DNA of 64,000 bases from Mesostigma viride (GCA_009746045.1 RPFO01000389.1:2129638-2193637); one strand, 5' to 3'. Counted from the first letter of the stretch, positions 1 through 10,994 are shown. Notes: generated by a model not told the origin, from the letters alone. Program-made: numbers and translations.

Positions 1-3000
1 CGTGGCAGCTTGGCCCAGTTTGCTACCGGCTGGCACACGTTTTCAGTGAATTTTGGGCTCCAGATTTAAATGCAACGTGCGGTTTGAGGCAGGGGAAAAC
101 ATGCGTGGACGATAGGAATTATAGCACCGGCGGGCTTCAAAGTGCCGGACGGCAGGCGGTACCACCATTCCGTGGCAGCTTGGCCCAGTTTGCTACCGGC
201 TGGCACACGTTTTCAGTGAATTTTGGGCTCCAGATTTAAATGCAACGTGCGGTTTGAGGCAGGGGAAAACATGCGTGGACGATAGGAATTATAGCACCGG
301 CGGGCTTCAAAGTGCCGGACGGCAGGCGGTACCACCATTCCGTGGCAGCTTGGCCCAGTTTGCTACCGGCTGGCACACGTTTTCAGTGAATTTTGGGCTC
401 CAGATTTAAATGCAACGTGCGGTTTGAGGCAGGGGAAAACATGCGTGGACGATAGGAATTATAGCACCGGCGGGCTTCAAAGTGCCGGACGGCAGGCGGT
501 ACCACCATTCCGTGGCAGCTTGGCCCAGTTTGCTACCGGCTGGCACACGTTTTCAGTGAATTTTGGGCTCCAGATTTAAATGCAACGTGCGGTTTGAGGC
601 AGGGGAAAACATGCGTGGACGATAGGAATTATAGCACCGGCGGGCTTCAAAGTGCCGGACGGCAGGCGGTACCACCATTCCGTGGCAGCTTGGCCCAGTT
701 TGCTACCGGCTGGCACACGTTTTCAGTGAATTTTGGGCTCCAGATTTAAATGCAACGTGCGGTTTGAGGCAGGGGAAAACATGCGTGGACGATAGGAATT
801 ATAGCACCGGCGGGCTTCAAAGTGCCGGACGGCAGGCGGTACCACCATTCCGTGGCAGCTTGGCCCAGTTTGCTACCGGCTGGCACACGTTTTCAGTGAA
901 TTTTGGGCTCCAGATTTAAATGCAACGTGCGGTTTGAGGCAGGGGAAAACATGCGTGGACGATAGGAATTATAGCACCGGCGGGCTTCAAAGTGCCGGAC
1001 GGCAGGCGGTACCACCATTCCGTGGCAGCTTGGCCCAGTTTGCTACCGGCTGGCACACGTTTTCAGTGAATTTTGGGCTCCAGATTTAAATGCAACGTGC
1101 GGTTTGAGGCAGGGGAAAACATGCGTGGACGATAGGAATTATAGCACCGGCGGGCTTCAAAGTGCCGGACGGCAGGCGGTACCACCATTCCGTGGCAGCT
1201 TGGCCCAGTTTGCTACCGGCTGGCACACGTTTTCAGTGAATTTTGGGCTCCAGATTTAAATGCAACGTGCGGTTTGAGGCAGGGGAAAACATGCGTGGAC
1301 GATAGGAATTATAGCACCGGCGGGCTTCAAAGTGCCGGACGGCAGGCGGTACCACCATTCCGTGGCAGCTTGGCCCAGTTTGCTACCGGCTGGCACACGT
1401 TTTCAGTGAATTTTGGGCTCCAGATTTAAATGCAACGTGCGGTTTGAGGCAGGGGAAAACATGCGTGGACGATAGGAATTATAGCACCGGCGGGCTTCAA
1501 AGTGCCGGACGGCAGGCGGTACCACCATTCCGTGGCAGCTTGGCCCAGTTTGCTACCGGCTGGCACACGTTTTCAGTGAATTTTGGGCTCCAGATTTAAA
1601 TGCAACGTGCGGTTTGAGGCAGGGGAAAACATGCGTGGACGATAGGAATTATAGCACCGGCGGGCTTCAAAGTGCCGGACGGCAGGCGGTACCACCATTC
1701 CGTGGCAGCTTGGCCCAGTTTGCTACCGGCTGGCACACGTTTTCAGTGAATTTTGGGCTCCAGATTTAAATGCAACGTGCGGTTTGAGGCAGGGGAAAAC
1801 ATGCGTGGACGATAGGAATTATAGCACCGGCGGGCTTCAAAGTGCCGGACGGCAGGCGGTACCACCATTCCGTGGCAGCTTGGCCCAGTTTGCTACCGGC
1901 TGGCACACGTTTTCAGTGAATTTTGGGCTCCAGATTTAAATGCAACGTGCGGTTTGAGGCAGGGGAAAACATGCGTGGACGATAGGAATTATAGCACCGG
2001 CGGGCTTCAAAGTGCCGGACGGCAGGCGGTACCACCATTCCGTGGCAGCTTGGCCCAGTTTGCTACCGGCTGGCACACGTTTTCAGTGAATTTTGGGCTC
2101 CAGATTTAAATGCAACGTGCGGTTTGAGGCAGGGGAAAACATGCGTGGACGATAGGAATTATAGCACCGGCGGGCTTCAAAGTGCCGGACGGCAGGCGGT
2201 ACCACCATTCCGTGGCAGCTTGGCCCAGTTTGCTACCGGCTGGCACACGTTTTCAGTGAATTTTGGGCTCCAGATTTAAATGCAACGTGCGGTTTGAGGC
2301 AGGGGAAAACATGCGTGGACGATAGGAATTATAGCACCGGCGGGCTTCAAAGTGCCGGACGGCAGGCGGTACCACCATTCCGTGGCAGCTTGGCCCAGTT
2401 TGCTACCGGCTGGCACACGTTTTCAGTGAATTTTGGGCTCCAGATTTAAATGCAACGTGCGGTTTGAGGCAGGGGAAAACATGCGTGGACGATAGGAATT
2501 ATAGCACCGGCGGGCTTCAAAGTGCCGGACGGCAGGCGGTACCACCATTCCGTGGCAGCTTGGCCCAGTTTGCTACCGGCTGGCACACGTTTTCAGTGAA
2601 TTTTGGGCTCCAGATTTAAATGCAACGTGCGGTTTGAGGCAGGGGAAAACATGCGTGGACGATAGGAATTATAGCACCGGCGGGCTTCAAAGTGCCGGAC
2701 GGCAGGCGGTACCACCATTCCGTGGCAGCTTGGCCCAGTTTGCTACCGGCTGGCACACGTTTTCAGTGAATTTTGGGCTCCAGATTTAAATGCAACGTGC
2801 GGTTTGAGGCAGGGGAAAACATGCGTGGACGATAGGAATTATAGCACCGGCGGGCTTCAAAGTGCCGGACGGCAGGCGGTACCACCATTCCGTGGCAGCT
2901 TGGCCCAGTTTGCTACCGGCTGGCACACGTTTTCAGTGAATTTTGGGCTCCAGATTTAAATGCAACGTGCGGTTTGAGGCAGGGGAAAACATGCGTGGAC

Positions 3001-3393
3001 GATAGGAATTATAGCACCGGCGGGCTTCAAAGTGCCGGACGGCAGGCGGTACCACCATTCCGTGGCAGCTTGGCCCAGTTTGCTACCGGCTGGCACACGT
3101 TTTCAGTGAATTTTGGGCTCCAGATTTAAATGCAACGTGCGGTTTGAGGCAGGGGAAAACATGCGTGGACGATAGGAATTATAGCACCGGCGGGCTTCAA
3201 AGTGCCGGACGGCAGGCGGTACCACCATTCCGTGGCAGCTTGGCCCAGTTTGCTACCGGCTGGCACACGTTTTCAGTGAATTTTGGGCTCCAGATTTAAA
3301 TGCAACGTGCGGTTTGAGGCAGGGGAAAACATGCGTGGACGATAGGAATTATAGCACCGGCGGGCTTCAAAGTGCCGGACGGCAGGCGGTACC
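1..3393. repeat. 170-bp tandem array upstream of LINE copy 1
   Basis: A 170-bp unit (starting here at cgtggcagcttggcccag) repeats about 20 times head to tail with no difference I could see between units. The window opens inside the array, so its true length is unknown. Each unit contains agatttaaatgcaacg and a ggtacc site. The array ends at ggcaggcggtacc, where LINE sequence begins, and the identical junction recurs at 10887. Arrays fused to the 5' end of two LINE copies resemble promoter-bearing 5' UTR monomers of some LINEs (for example mouse L1), but a promoter role is inference. A plain satellite used as a LINE target is the alternative. Confidence 0.95.
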
Positions 3394-3500
3394 GCAGCGC
3401 GTTGGGGGGCTGCCGCCCCCCAAACCCCCCGCGTGGGGGGCTCCGCCCCCCACACCCCCGCCCCCCCCCTCGGTGGCTGCCACGCCTGCCCTGATTGTTC

Positions 3501-4259
3501 ATGGACGACCCACGACCCCCTTCGCCCAACGGCTCCCCCGCTCCCCGGTTGGCGCCTCGGCGGTCCTCTCGGCTTGCGGCCCTTCTTGCGGAGGTGGGCG
3601 ACCCGGCTGCGGGGGGCTCGGGCGCCCCGGTCTCCCCCTCCTTGGTCTGCGAGGTCTGCCGGAGCGGGCACCGCGGGCACCACATGTTAGTTTGTGATGC
3701 TTGCAATTCCGGGTGGCACTTGCAGTGTCTTACTCCCCGGCTCTACCGGGTCCCGCCGGGCTCCTGGACGTGCCCGCGCTGTCCCCCCCGGCGGGCCCCC
3801 GGGCTGCCCTCCCCGCTGGGTGCTCCGGCCCCCTGCCCCGTGTGCCCCCCTGCCGAGGCCCTCGGGGCGGGCCGTGGCCTGCCCGATGGGGCCGCCGTTG
3901 CTCGGGCCCTGGCGCCCTCGGCCCCGGGGCCCCACCCGTCGCCTGGCCCCGCCGACGGGGGCGCGGCGCTGTCGCCTGGGCTGGCCCGGCCGACCCCCGG
4001 CGGGCCTGGCGACCCCGGCGCCCGCCCCCGGCCCCTCGCTCCCCGACGCTCTGGCCTCCCTTCCCCCGGCCGCGGTTGGCCACCCAGCCGCCACCCCCGT
4101 CCTTGCCGCGTGGGACGGCGGCCCCCGGGCCCACGCGTTCACCTCGTGGCCGCCCTCGCACATTGTCGGCGTGGTGGGCCGCGCCACCTTTTCTTGGGCG
4201 TACTGCCCTTTGTTGCTGGACGCGGTCGGGTTGCAGGCCGCCTTCCCCTCGCTCCCTAG
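3501..4259 (+). CDS. LINE ORF N-terminal part with PHD finger (copy 1)
   Basis: I place the start at ATG 3501 (MDDPRPPSP); an in-frame TTG lies two codons upstream. A basic Pro/Arg-rich leader of about 48 residues precedes a complete PHD finger (about residues 50-95) with the C4HC3 ligands CEVC, CDAC, WH, C and CPRC. The rest is Pro/Ala/Gly-rich and low in complexity. PHD fingers typically read histone H3 tails, so a chromatin-targeting role is plausible but inferred. The frame ends at 4259, and the conserved coding sense resumes in another frame, so this is the N-terminus of a broken longer ORF. Confidence 0.7.
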   Translation: MDDPRPPSPNGSPAPRLAPRRSSRLAALLAEVGDPAAGGSGAPVSPSLVCEVCRSGHRGHHMLVCDACNSGWHLQCLTPRLYRVPPGSWTCPRCPPRRAPGLPSPLGAPAPCPVCPPAEALGAGRGLPDGAAVARALAPSAPGPHPSPGPADGGAALSPGLARPTPGGPGDPGARPRPLAPRRSGLPSPGRGWPPSRHPRPCRVGRRPPGPRVHLVAALAHCRRGGPRHLFLGVLPFVAGRGRVAGRLPLAP

Positions 4260-4282
4260 GCCCCCGGCCTTCCTGGCCCTAG

Positions 4283-6520
4283 TTGCGCGGTGCGGGCGAC
4301 ATTTCTTTCCGCCGCCCCCCGGTGACGGCCTCGACTCTTTGGGGGTATGTCTTGGAAGGATATCACGCCGGCTGCCGGCTGCCGTGGCATCTCCCGGCCG
4401 CCCGGCAGGAAGAGCTGCTTTCCCTGGACGAGCGGGTGGGTCAGGAGGTGGTCGAGTTCGTCACGGCGGTGGCTCGAGACGCACAGGTCTCGGTGCGGGC
4501 GGCCTACCTCGCGGGCGGCGCCGACCTGGGCCTCATGTCCCCGCGGCAGCTTCGCCTCTTCTTGGACGCCCAGGCCCCGCCTCCCGGCCCGGTTGCCAGT
4601 GGGGGCTTTCTCATCACCTCCCTCAGCCTGGCGCAGGCCGCCATGCTGCGTGTGGAGTTCGGGGCCCCCATCGCGGTTCAGGGCGGCCAGGCCATCTTGG
4701 TGGACTCGGCCGGGCGCGCCCAGCCCCTAACCGCGGGGACGCCTGTTTCTGCCTTCCTCCACGACATCCTGGAGTTGGCAGGCATCCCGCACGAATGGCA
4801 CCCCGCGGCTGACCAACCGGTCGGCATCCTCTCGCGCGCCCAGATTGCTGCTCTCCCGGGTTGCTGGGAGGCCGGCTGGGACCCGCCCCCCCTCATGTCC
4901 GGTCCCTTCTGGAGGGGGACGACCCCGAGTCGGGCTCCTGTGCCATCTGCCTTGAGCCCTTCCGGCCGGGGGATGGCTTGTGTCGCCTGCCCGCGTGCGG
5001 CCACACATTCCATCAAGCGTGCATCGCGCGCAGCTTGCTCCACTCCGTGCCGCGCTGCCCGTTGTGCCGGGCTGTTGTGCCGCCCCCTGGGACTGCGCTT
5101 CCTCTCGGCCCGCCCCCGGTCTCGCTGGGTCCCCTGCCGGGTCCCCACCGGGCCCCGGGGCCAGCTGCCTCCCCGACCCCTCGGCCCGCCCCCGGCCTCG
5201 TTGCCGGGGCCTGGGGTGGTCGCGGGCGCGCTGGCGAGTCCCCCTGGGAGGGGCGCCGGCGTTCTCGATCCCCCTCCGCTGGGGGTCTCCCCGGTGGGCA
5301 CTGCCTCCTCCGTGGCCCCGGCGGGCATGCCGGGCGCTGGTCGGGTCGTGGTGCGCGCGCCTGCCGGCCCGGCTGGGGAGACGCCGCAGGCCCCACGTCC
5401 TGCCTTTGCTGGCGCCGCTCCCCGCCACTCAGCGCCCGCCGACGGCCTTCACCGGTGTGCCGTGCTGCTTCCCACGGGGTCCCCGTGTGCTGGTGTGTTC
5501 CACAACCGTAACCTCCTCTGCCAGCACCTTCGCGCTGTGCACCCCGATCTCGGCGCGGCGGATCTGCAGGCCATGAGCTGTTACCGGTGCCCGGAAGCTC
5601 ACTGCCAGCGGGTGTACTCCATTCACGGGCGCGCTCAGCACGCGCGCGCCTGTGTTGCTCAACGGCCCCTCAACCGGCCAGCAGTCCCGGCCCCCTCCCC
5701 CCCTCCCGCCTCGGCTCCCACCGGCTCCCAGCCCCCGCCGCCCGACTACTCGGCCAGTTGGCGTTGGCTTGACACGGTTCCCTGGGATGCATGCGCCATC
5801 AACCCGACGTCTACCCTGACCGACCTCCCCCACCGCGCGCGTAGCCTTTTCGCGCAATGTGCAATCGTTTCTCTCCGGCGCATGCACGCCGCTCCGGACG
5901 ACCCGCTGGGCTTTAAACTGCACATGGTGACCCCCCGCCTGCTCCTCACCCCTCTCGGGCGTGGTGTGCGCGGCCTCCAGGGTGCGGTTATTGCCCGTTG
6001 CCGACGCTTTCTGCAGGGGGACTGGGAGGGGCTGTTTGGCGTGCCGCCCCCGCGCACGGCCCGGCTGTCGGGGGAGGTCAACTTCGAGCGGGTGGCCGCC
6101 GACGTCATCCGCCTCGTCCGCGAGGGGCAGCTCAGCCGGGCCATGACCCGCTTGGAAATGGCCAAGCTGGCCCCCGCCAATGCGGCTACCCTGGCGGCCT
6201 TGGAGGCTCTTCACCCTGCGGAGCCCGGATTCCAGCTGCCCGTGCCGGACCCCCTGCCGGCCCCCCTCCGGCTGGACCGCGACTGCTTCCTGGAGGTGAT
6301 GCGTGCGGTCCCGCGGGCTTCCTCTACCGGGCCGTCGGGCTGGCGCTACGAGCACTTGGAGGTCCTGGTGGGGCATGGGGGCGAGGACATTCTCTTTGAC
6401 ACCCTCATTGACCTGGCGGCTGGTCGCGTTCCTCCCGCTGCGCGCGAGTGGTTAGCGGGCGCTCGCCTCCTCGCTCTGCTCAAGGGTGTCTTGCCCCCCC
6501 CGAGGGCAAGGTGCGCCCGA
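4283..6520 (+). pseudogene. LINE ORF middle part: unknown domain, zinc fingers, pre-RT (copy 1)
   Basis: This open stretch carries a conserved region of unknown function (WGYVLEGYHAG to about EWHPAA). It then loses frame, because the RING finger lies in the next frame at about 4939-5070. It regains sense from about 5400. There two Cys/His modules appear: C-x9-C followed by QHLRAVH, and CYRC followed by C-x11-H-x3-C. They precede a region (WRWLDTVPWDAC onward) leading to GPSGWRYEHL, typical of sequence just N-terminal to the RT of R2-like LINEs. The apparent TTG start is not real; it follows a frameshift. The stretch ends at a C8 run near 6490, where one missing base throws the RT into another frame. 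Confidence 0.72.
4861..5220 (+). pseudogene. RING-H2 finger segment of the LINE ORF (copy 1)
   Basis: In the third forward frame a complete RING-H2 finger is readable from about 4939: CAIC, then 14 residues on ACGHTFHQAC, then CPLC after about 14 more. Spacing fits C-x2-C, C-x-H, H-x2-H-x2-C and C-x2-C. In copy 2 the same RING runs without a frame break into the downstream Cys/His fingers, so it is part of the LINE protein and not a shadow frame. RING-H2 domains are usually E3 ubiquitin ligases; in a LINE the role is unknown. A Pro-rich linker follows. Confidence 0.75.
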
Positions 6521-8463
6521 TCGCCTGCGGTGAGGTGCTCCGCAAGCTCGTGGGCAAAGTGATCTGCCGCCAAAAGGCGCCCGAGCTCCGTGCCTTTTTC
6601 TGCCCGCCCCTCGCAGCGGGTGAGACCTCGGTGGCGGCCCAGCTGGGGGTGACGACTCCAGGCGGGGCGGATATCCTCATCCATTCGGTGCAGGCCTACC
6701 TCGAGGCCCACCCCACCCACGCTGTCGTCAAGGTCGACTGCCACAACGCGTTCAACAGTCTGTCCCGCGCCAGCATGTTTGCGGCCGTCATGGAGTCCTT
6801 CGAGGACTTGTACGCTTGGACAGCCGTGTGCTACGGCCAGCCCGGCCAACTGGTTCACATCATGGAGGACGGCACTCGCGGCGGCCTGCTGTCGCGGTCG
6901 GGCACCCAGCAAGGGGACCCCCTGGGACCCCTGTACTTTGCCGCCCCCCTCCAGGGTTGCCTCCAAGCGGTCCATGCTGCCCACCCGGCGGTCGCTATTC
7001 AGGCCTACTTGGATGATATCTACCTTCTGGGCCCTGTGCCGGACACCACCGCGGCTCTGCTGGCACTGCAGACCGCGGTGGCCGACATCAACCTCCAGTT
7101 GACCCTGGCCAAGTGCGCGGTGTACTCGCCCCAAGGTGATTGCTCCGGCTTTCCGCCCCAGCTCTTGGGCCGGGACGAGCGCCTCCATGGGTTGGATGTC
7201 CTCGGCGTTCCGGTTGGCGACCCCGCGTTTGTCATCGATGCTCTGCGGGCCGCCCTCGAGGCACGCACTGAGGTACTGCCCTTGATTGCGCGCCTTCATG
7301 ATTCGCAGACCAAGGGTCTGCTTCTGTGGTTTTGCGCTCACCCTCGCGTCGTTCACTGGCTCCGGGGCGCTCTTCCGGCTCAGGTCCGGCTGGCCGCCGA
7401 GGGCCACGACGAACGCATCCAGTCGGCCTTGGCGCAGCTGGTCCCGGGCCCCGACCTCCCGCCACATGCTATTCGCATTGCCTCCCTGCCTGCACGGATG
7501 GGTGGCTGCGGTCTGACTCGTGCCGCCCGGCTGGCCCCAGCAGCATTTTTGGGCTCCGTCGCTCAGTCGTGGGCGGAAAGCTGCCGGCTCCTGCCCCTTT
7601 TGGCAACGGCAGCGCCTGACCTCCTGGACCCCAGCAGCCCTTTGCCCTTCGTCACCGCCATCCAGGAGGCCTATGCTGAGATCCAGCAGGCCTGTTCTCC
7701 CGTCCGTGCCGCTCAGGCGGTACAGCGCCACCTCCCTCGCGGCACTCCCTCGGTCGCCTCCGTTCAATCTCCCGCCGCATTCCCTGCTCGCGTCATCGAT
7801 AAACACCAGAAAACCTACGCGGGTATTCTGCACACGGCTGATTGGATTGCTCTTTTCGCGGACCTCAACGCCCAGGGACGTGCGTGGCTGTTCTCGCTTT
7901 CCTTGCGGAGTGTGGGCTCGGCGTACCTTCGTGCTCTTCCCATGGCCCCCCCATTCGCCTTGGCTCCCAGCCACTACTCGGTGGCGCTCCGGCACCAGCT
8001 ATTTGCCCCGCAGCCTCTTGTTCCGGCCGGGCGGCCTTGTGGTAGCTGTGGGCAGCCGCTGGATCCCACGGGGACTCACTACCTTGCCTGCATGGGGGGC
8101 CAACAGAATCAGAATTGGTATTTGTATTTGCACACTGTCCTCCTGACGGTGGTGCTCGCCATGATTCGGTCGGTTTTCCCCCACGCGAACATCCGGTCCG
8201 AGGATGCGGATGGCGCTGCCTTCTATTCCCCCAACCACCGGCCTGACATCGTGGTGCTGGACTTTGAGGGGGGTGGCCGGCATCTGCTTATTGACGTTTC
8301 GGTGGCGCGGCCCTTGGCTCTTAGCCACGTGGCTGGGCCTCCCTCACGGCAGGTTACACGGCGGACCGGGCGGAGCGGGCCAAGCTCCTGGCCTACGGCG
8401 ACGTCGGGCACCATCGTGTGGTGCCCTTTGTCCTGGAGGAGTTTGGGGCCATGGGGCCCCTGA
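6490..8463 (+). CDS. LINE reverse transcriptase and restriction-like endonuclease (copy 1)
   Basis: The RT has the finger/palm sequence KVRPIACGEVLRKLVGK, motif A KVDCHNAFNSLSR, motif B QQGDPLGP and the catalytic AYLDDIYLLG. C-terminally there is a zinc knuckle (CGSCG...H...C) followed by NHRPDIVVLD and LLIDVSVARP, which match the RPD...D layout of the restriction-like endonuclease in R2, CRE and NeSL LINEs. The product would nick target DNA and prime reverse transcription on it. The frame opens after a frameshift, so there is no own start codon (the nearest in-frame GTG is 6448). A one-base loss near 8338 (gctgggcctcc against gctggggcctcc in copy 2) disturbs the last residues. Confidence 0.85.
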   Translation, partial: LAPPEGKVRPIACGEVLRKLVGKVICRQKAPELRAFFCPPLAAGETSVAAQLGVTTPGGADILIHSVQAYLEAHPTHAVVKVDCHNAFNSLSRASMFAAVMESFEDLYAWTAVCYGQPGQLVHIMEDGTRGGLLSRSGTQQGDPLGPLYFAAPLQGCLQAVHAAHPAVAIQAYLDDIYLLGPVPDTTAALLALQTAVADINLQLTLAKCAVYSPQGDCSGFPPQLLGRDERLHGLDVLGVPVGDPAFVIDALRAALEARTEVLPLIARLHDSQTKGLLLWFCAHPRVVHWLRGALPAQVRLAAEGHDERIQSALAQLVPGPDLPPHAIRIASLPARMGGCGLTRAARLAPAAFLGSVAQSWAESCRLLPLLATAAPDLLDPSSPLPFVTAIQEAYAEIQQACSPVRAAQAVQRHLPRGTPSVASVQSPAAFPARVIDKHQKTYAGILHTADWIALFADLNAQGRAWLFSLSLRSVGSAYLRALPMAPPFALAPSHYSVALRHQLFAPQPLVPAGRPCGSCGQPLDPTGTHYLACMGGQQNQNWYLYLHTVLLTVVLAMIRSVFPHANIRSEDADGAAFYSPNHRPDIVVLDFEGGGRHLLIDVSVARPLALSHVAGPPSRQVTRRTGRSGPSSWPTATSGTIVWCPLSWRSLGPWGP

Positions 8464-8483
8464 CCTCCGCCTTCTTCAAGGAT

Positions 8484-9732
8484 GTTCGGACGCCTGTTTC
8501 TGTCCTCCTCCACGACATCCTGGAGTTGGCAGGCATCCCGCACGAATGGCACCCCGGCTGCCCAACCGTTCGGCATCCTCTCGCGCGCCCAGATTGCTGC
8601 TCTCCCGGGTTGCTGGAGGCCGGCTGGGACCCGCCCCCCCGCTCATGTCCGGTCCCTTCTGGAGGGGACGACCCCGAGTCGGGCTCCTGTGCCATCTGCC
8701 TTGAGCCCTTCGGCGGGGGGATGGCTTGTGTCGCCTGCCCGCGTGCGGCCCACACATTCCATCAAGCTGCATCGCGCGCAGCTTGCTCCACTCCGCGCCG
8801 CGCTGCCAGTTGTGCCGGGGCTGTGTGCGCCCCCTGGGACTGCGCTTCTCCTCGGCCCGCCCCCGGTCTCGCTGGTCCCCTGCCGGTCCCACCGGGGCCC
8901 GGGGCAGCTGCCTCCCCGACCCCTCGGCCGCAAGCCCCCGCCTCGTTTCCGGGGGCCCAGTGCATGGGGTGGTCGCGTGCGCGCTACGAGTCCCCCTGGG
9001 GAGGGGCGCCGGCGTTCTCGATCCCCCTCCGCTGGGGTCTCCCCGGTGGGCACTGCTCCTCCGTGGCCCCGGCGGGCAGGCGGGCGCTGGTCGGGTTGTG
9101 GTGCGCGCGGCCTGCCGGGCCCGGCTAGGGAGACGCCGCAGGCCCCACGTCCTGCCTTTTGCTGGCGCCGCTCCCGCCACTCAGCGCGCCGCCGGCGGCC
9201 TTCACCGGTGTGCCGTGCTGCTTCCCACGGGGTCCCCGTGTGCTGGTGTGTTCCACAACCGTAACCTCCTTCTGCCAGCACCTTCGCGCTGTGCACCCCG
9301 ATCTCGGCGGCGGCGGATCTGCAGGCCATGAGCTGTTACCGGTGCCCGCAAACTCCACTGCCAGGGGTGTTACCATTCACGGGCGCGCTCAGCCACTGCC
9401 GCGCCGTGTTGCTCAACAGCCCTCAACCGGCCAGCAGTCCGGCCCCTCCCCCCTCCCGCCTCGGCTCCCACCGGCTCCCAGCCCCGCCGCCCGACTACTC
9501 GGCCAGTTGGCGTTGGCGACACGGTTCCCTGGGATGCATTGCGCCATCAACCCGACGTTACCCTGACCGACCTCCCCACCGCGCGCGTAGCCTTTTCGCG
9601 CAATGTGCAATCGTTTTTCTCTCGGCGCATGCACGCCGCTCCGGACGAACCCGCTTGGCTTTAAACTGCACATGGTGCCCCCCCGCCTGCTCCTCACCCC
9701 TCTCGGGCGTTGGTCGTGCGCGACCTCCAGGT
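8484..9732 (+). repeat. Degenerate duplicate of LINE positions about 4739-5982
   Basis: After ttcttcaag the sequence jumps back to the segment beginning acgcctgtttctg (compare 4739) and runs through the RING and zinc-finger region to the ctccag near 5982. It then jumps into the 170-bp array. Against copies 1 and 2, which are nearly identical, this piece carries dozens of single-base insertions and deletions but few substitutions, and no frame stays open. It is either a decayed tandem piece of a LINE array or poorly corrected sequence at an assembly join; the indel-dominated pattern favours the latter. Confidence 0.85.
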
Positions 9733-10887
9733 GCTGGCACACGTTTTCAGTGAATTTTGGGCTCCAGATTTAAATGCAACGTGCGGTTTGAGGCAGGGGA
9801 AAACATGCGTGGACGATAGGAATTATAGCACCGGCGGGCTTCAAAGTGCCGGACGGCAGGCGGTACCACCATTCCGTGGCAGCTTGGCCCAGTTTGCTAC
9901 CGGCTGGCACACGTTTTCAGTGAATTTTGGGCTCCAGATTTAAATGCAACGTGCGGTTTGAGGCAGGGGAAAACATGCGTGGACGATAGGAATTATAGCA
10001 CCGGCGGGCTTCAAAGTGCCGGACGGCAGGCGGTACCACCATTCCGTGGCAGCTTGGCCCAGTTTGCTACCGGCTGGCACACGTTTTCAGTGAATTTTGG
10101 GCTCCAGATTTAAATGCAACGTGCGGTTTGAGGCAGGGGAAAACATGCGTGGACGATAGGAATTATAGCACCGGCGGGCTTCAAAGTGCCGGACGGCAGG
10201 CGGTACCACCATTCCGTGGCAGCTTGGCCCAGTTTGCTACCGGCTGGCACACGTTTTCAGTGAATTTTGGGCTCCAGATTTAAATGCAACGTGCGGTTTG
10301 AGGCAGGGGAAAACATGCGTGGACGATAGGAATTATAGCACCGGCGGGCTTCAAAGTGCCGGACGGCAGGCGGTACCACCATTCCGTGGCAGCTTGGCCC
10401 AGTTTGCTACCGGCTGGCACACGTTTTCAGTGAATTTTGGGCTCCAGATTTAAATGCAACGTGCGGTTTGAGGCAGGGGAAAACATGCGTGGACGATAGG
10501 AATTATAGCACCGGCGGGCTTCAAAGTGCCGGACGGCAGGCGGTACCACCATTCCGTGGCAGCTTGGCCCAGTTTGCTACCGGCTGGCACACGTTTTCAG
10601 TGAATTTTGGGCTCCAGATTTAAATGCAACGTGCGGTTTGAGGCAGGGGAAAACATGCGTGGACGATAGGAATTATAGCACCGGCGGGCTTCAAAGTGCC
10701 GGACGGCAGGCGGTACCACCATTCCGTGGCAGCTTGGCCCAGTTTGCTACCGGCTGGCACACGTTTTCAGTGAATTTTGGGCTCCAGATTTAAATGCAAC
10801 GTGCGGTTTGAGGCAGGGGAAAACATGCGTGGACGATAGGAATTATAGCACCGGCGGGCTTCAAAGTGCCGGACGGCAGGCGGTACC
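9733..10887. repeat. Second 170-bp tandem array, upstream of LINE copy 2
   Basis: About 6.8 units of the same 170-bp repeat as at 1-3393, entered mid-unit at gctggcacacg and ended at the same ggcaggcggtacc junction before LINE sequence. Units look identical to each other and to the first array. That two LINE copies carry the array at the same junction argues it belongs to the element or to its target. Confidence 0.95.
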
Positions 10888-10994
10888 GCAGCGCGTTGGG
10901 GGGCTGCCGCCCCCCAAACCCCCCGCGTGGGGGGCTCCGCCCCCCACACCCCCCGCCCCCCCCTCGGTGGCTGCCACGCCTGCCCTGATTGTTC

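Larger units (their letters stand above)
3394..8483 (+). mobile_element. RLE-type LINE, copy 1
   Basis: This is a GC-rich non-LTR retrotransposon. Its 5' leader (3394-3500) contains two G6/C6 hairpins. The coding part carries a PHD finger, an unknown conserved region, a RING-H2 finger, Cys/His fingers, a reverse transcriptase, a CCHC knuckle and a PD-D/E-K-like endonuclease, in the general order of R2/NeSL/CRE-type elements. It is split over all three forward frames by at least four small indels, several in C runs. At its 3' end (ttcttcaag) it passes directly into a second, degenerate piece of itself, so no 3' UTR or poly(A) is visible. It is more than 98% similar by eye to copy 2 at 10888. 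Confidence 0.88.

Noticed and set aside
1..3393. CRISPR array
   Set aside because: The units are identical over all 170 bp with no variable spacers, and the context is eukaryotic retrotransposon.
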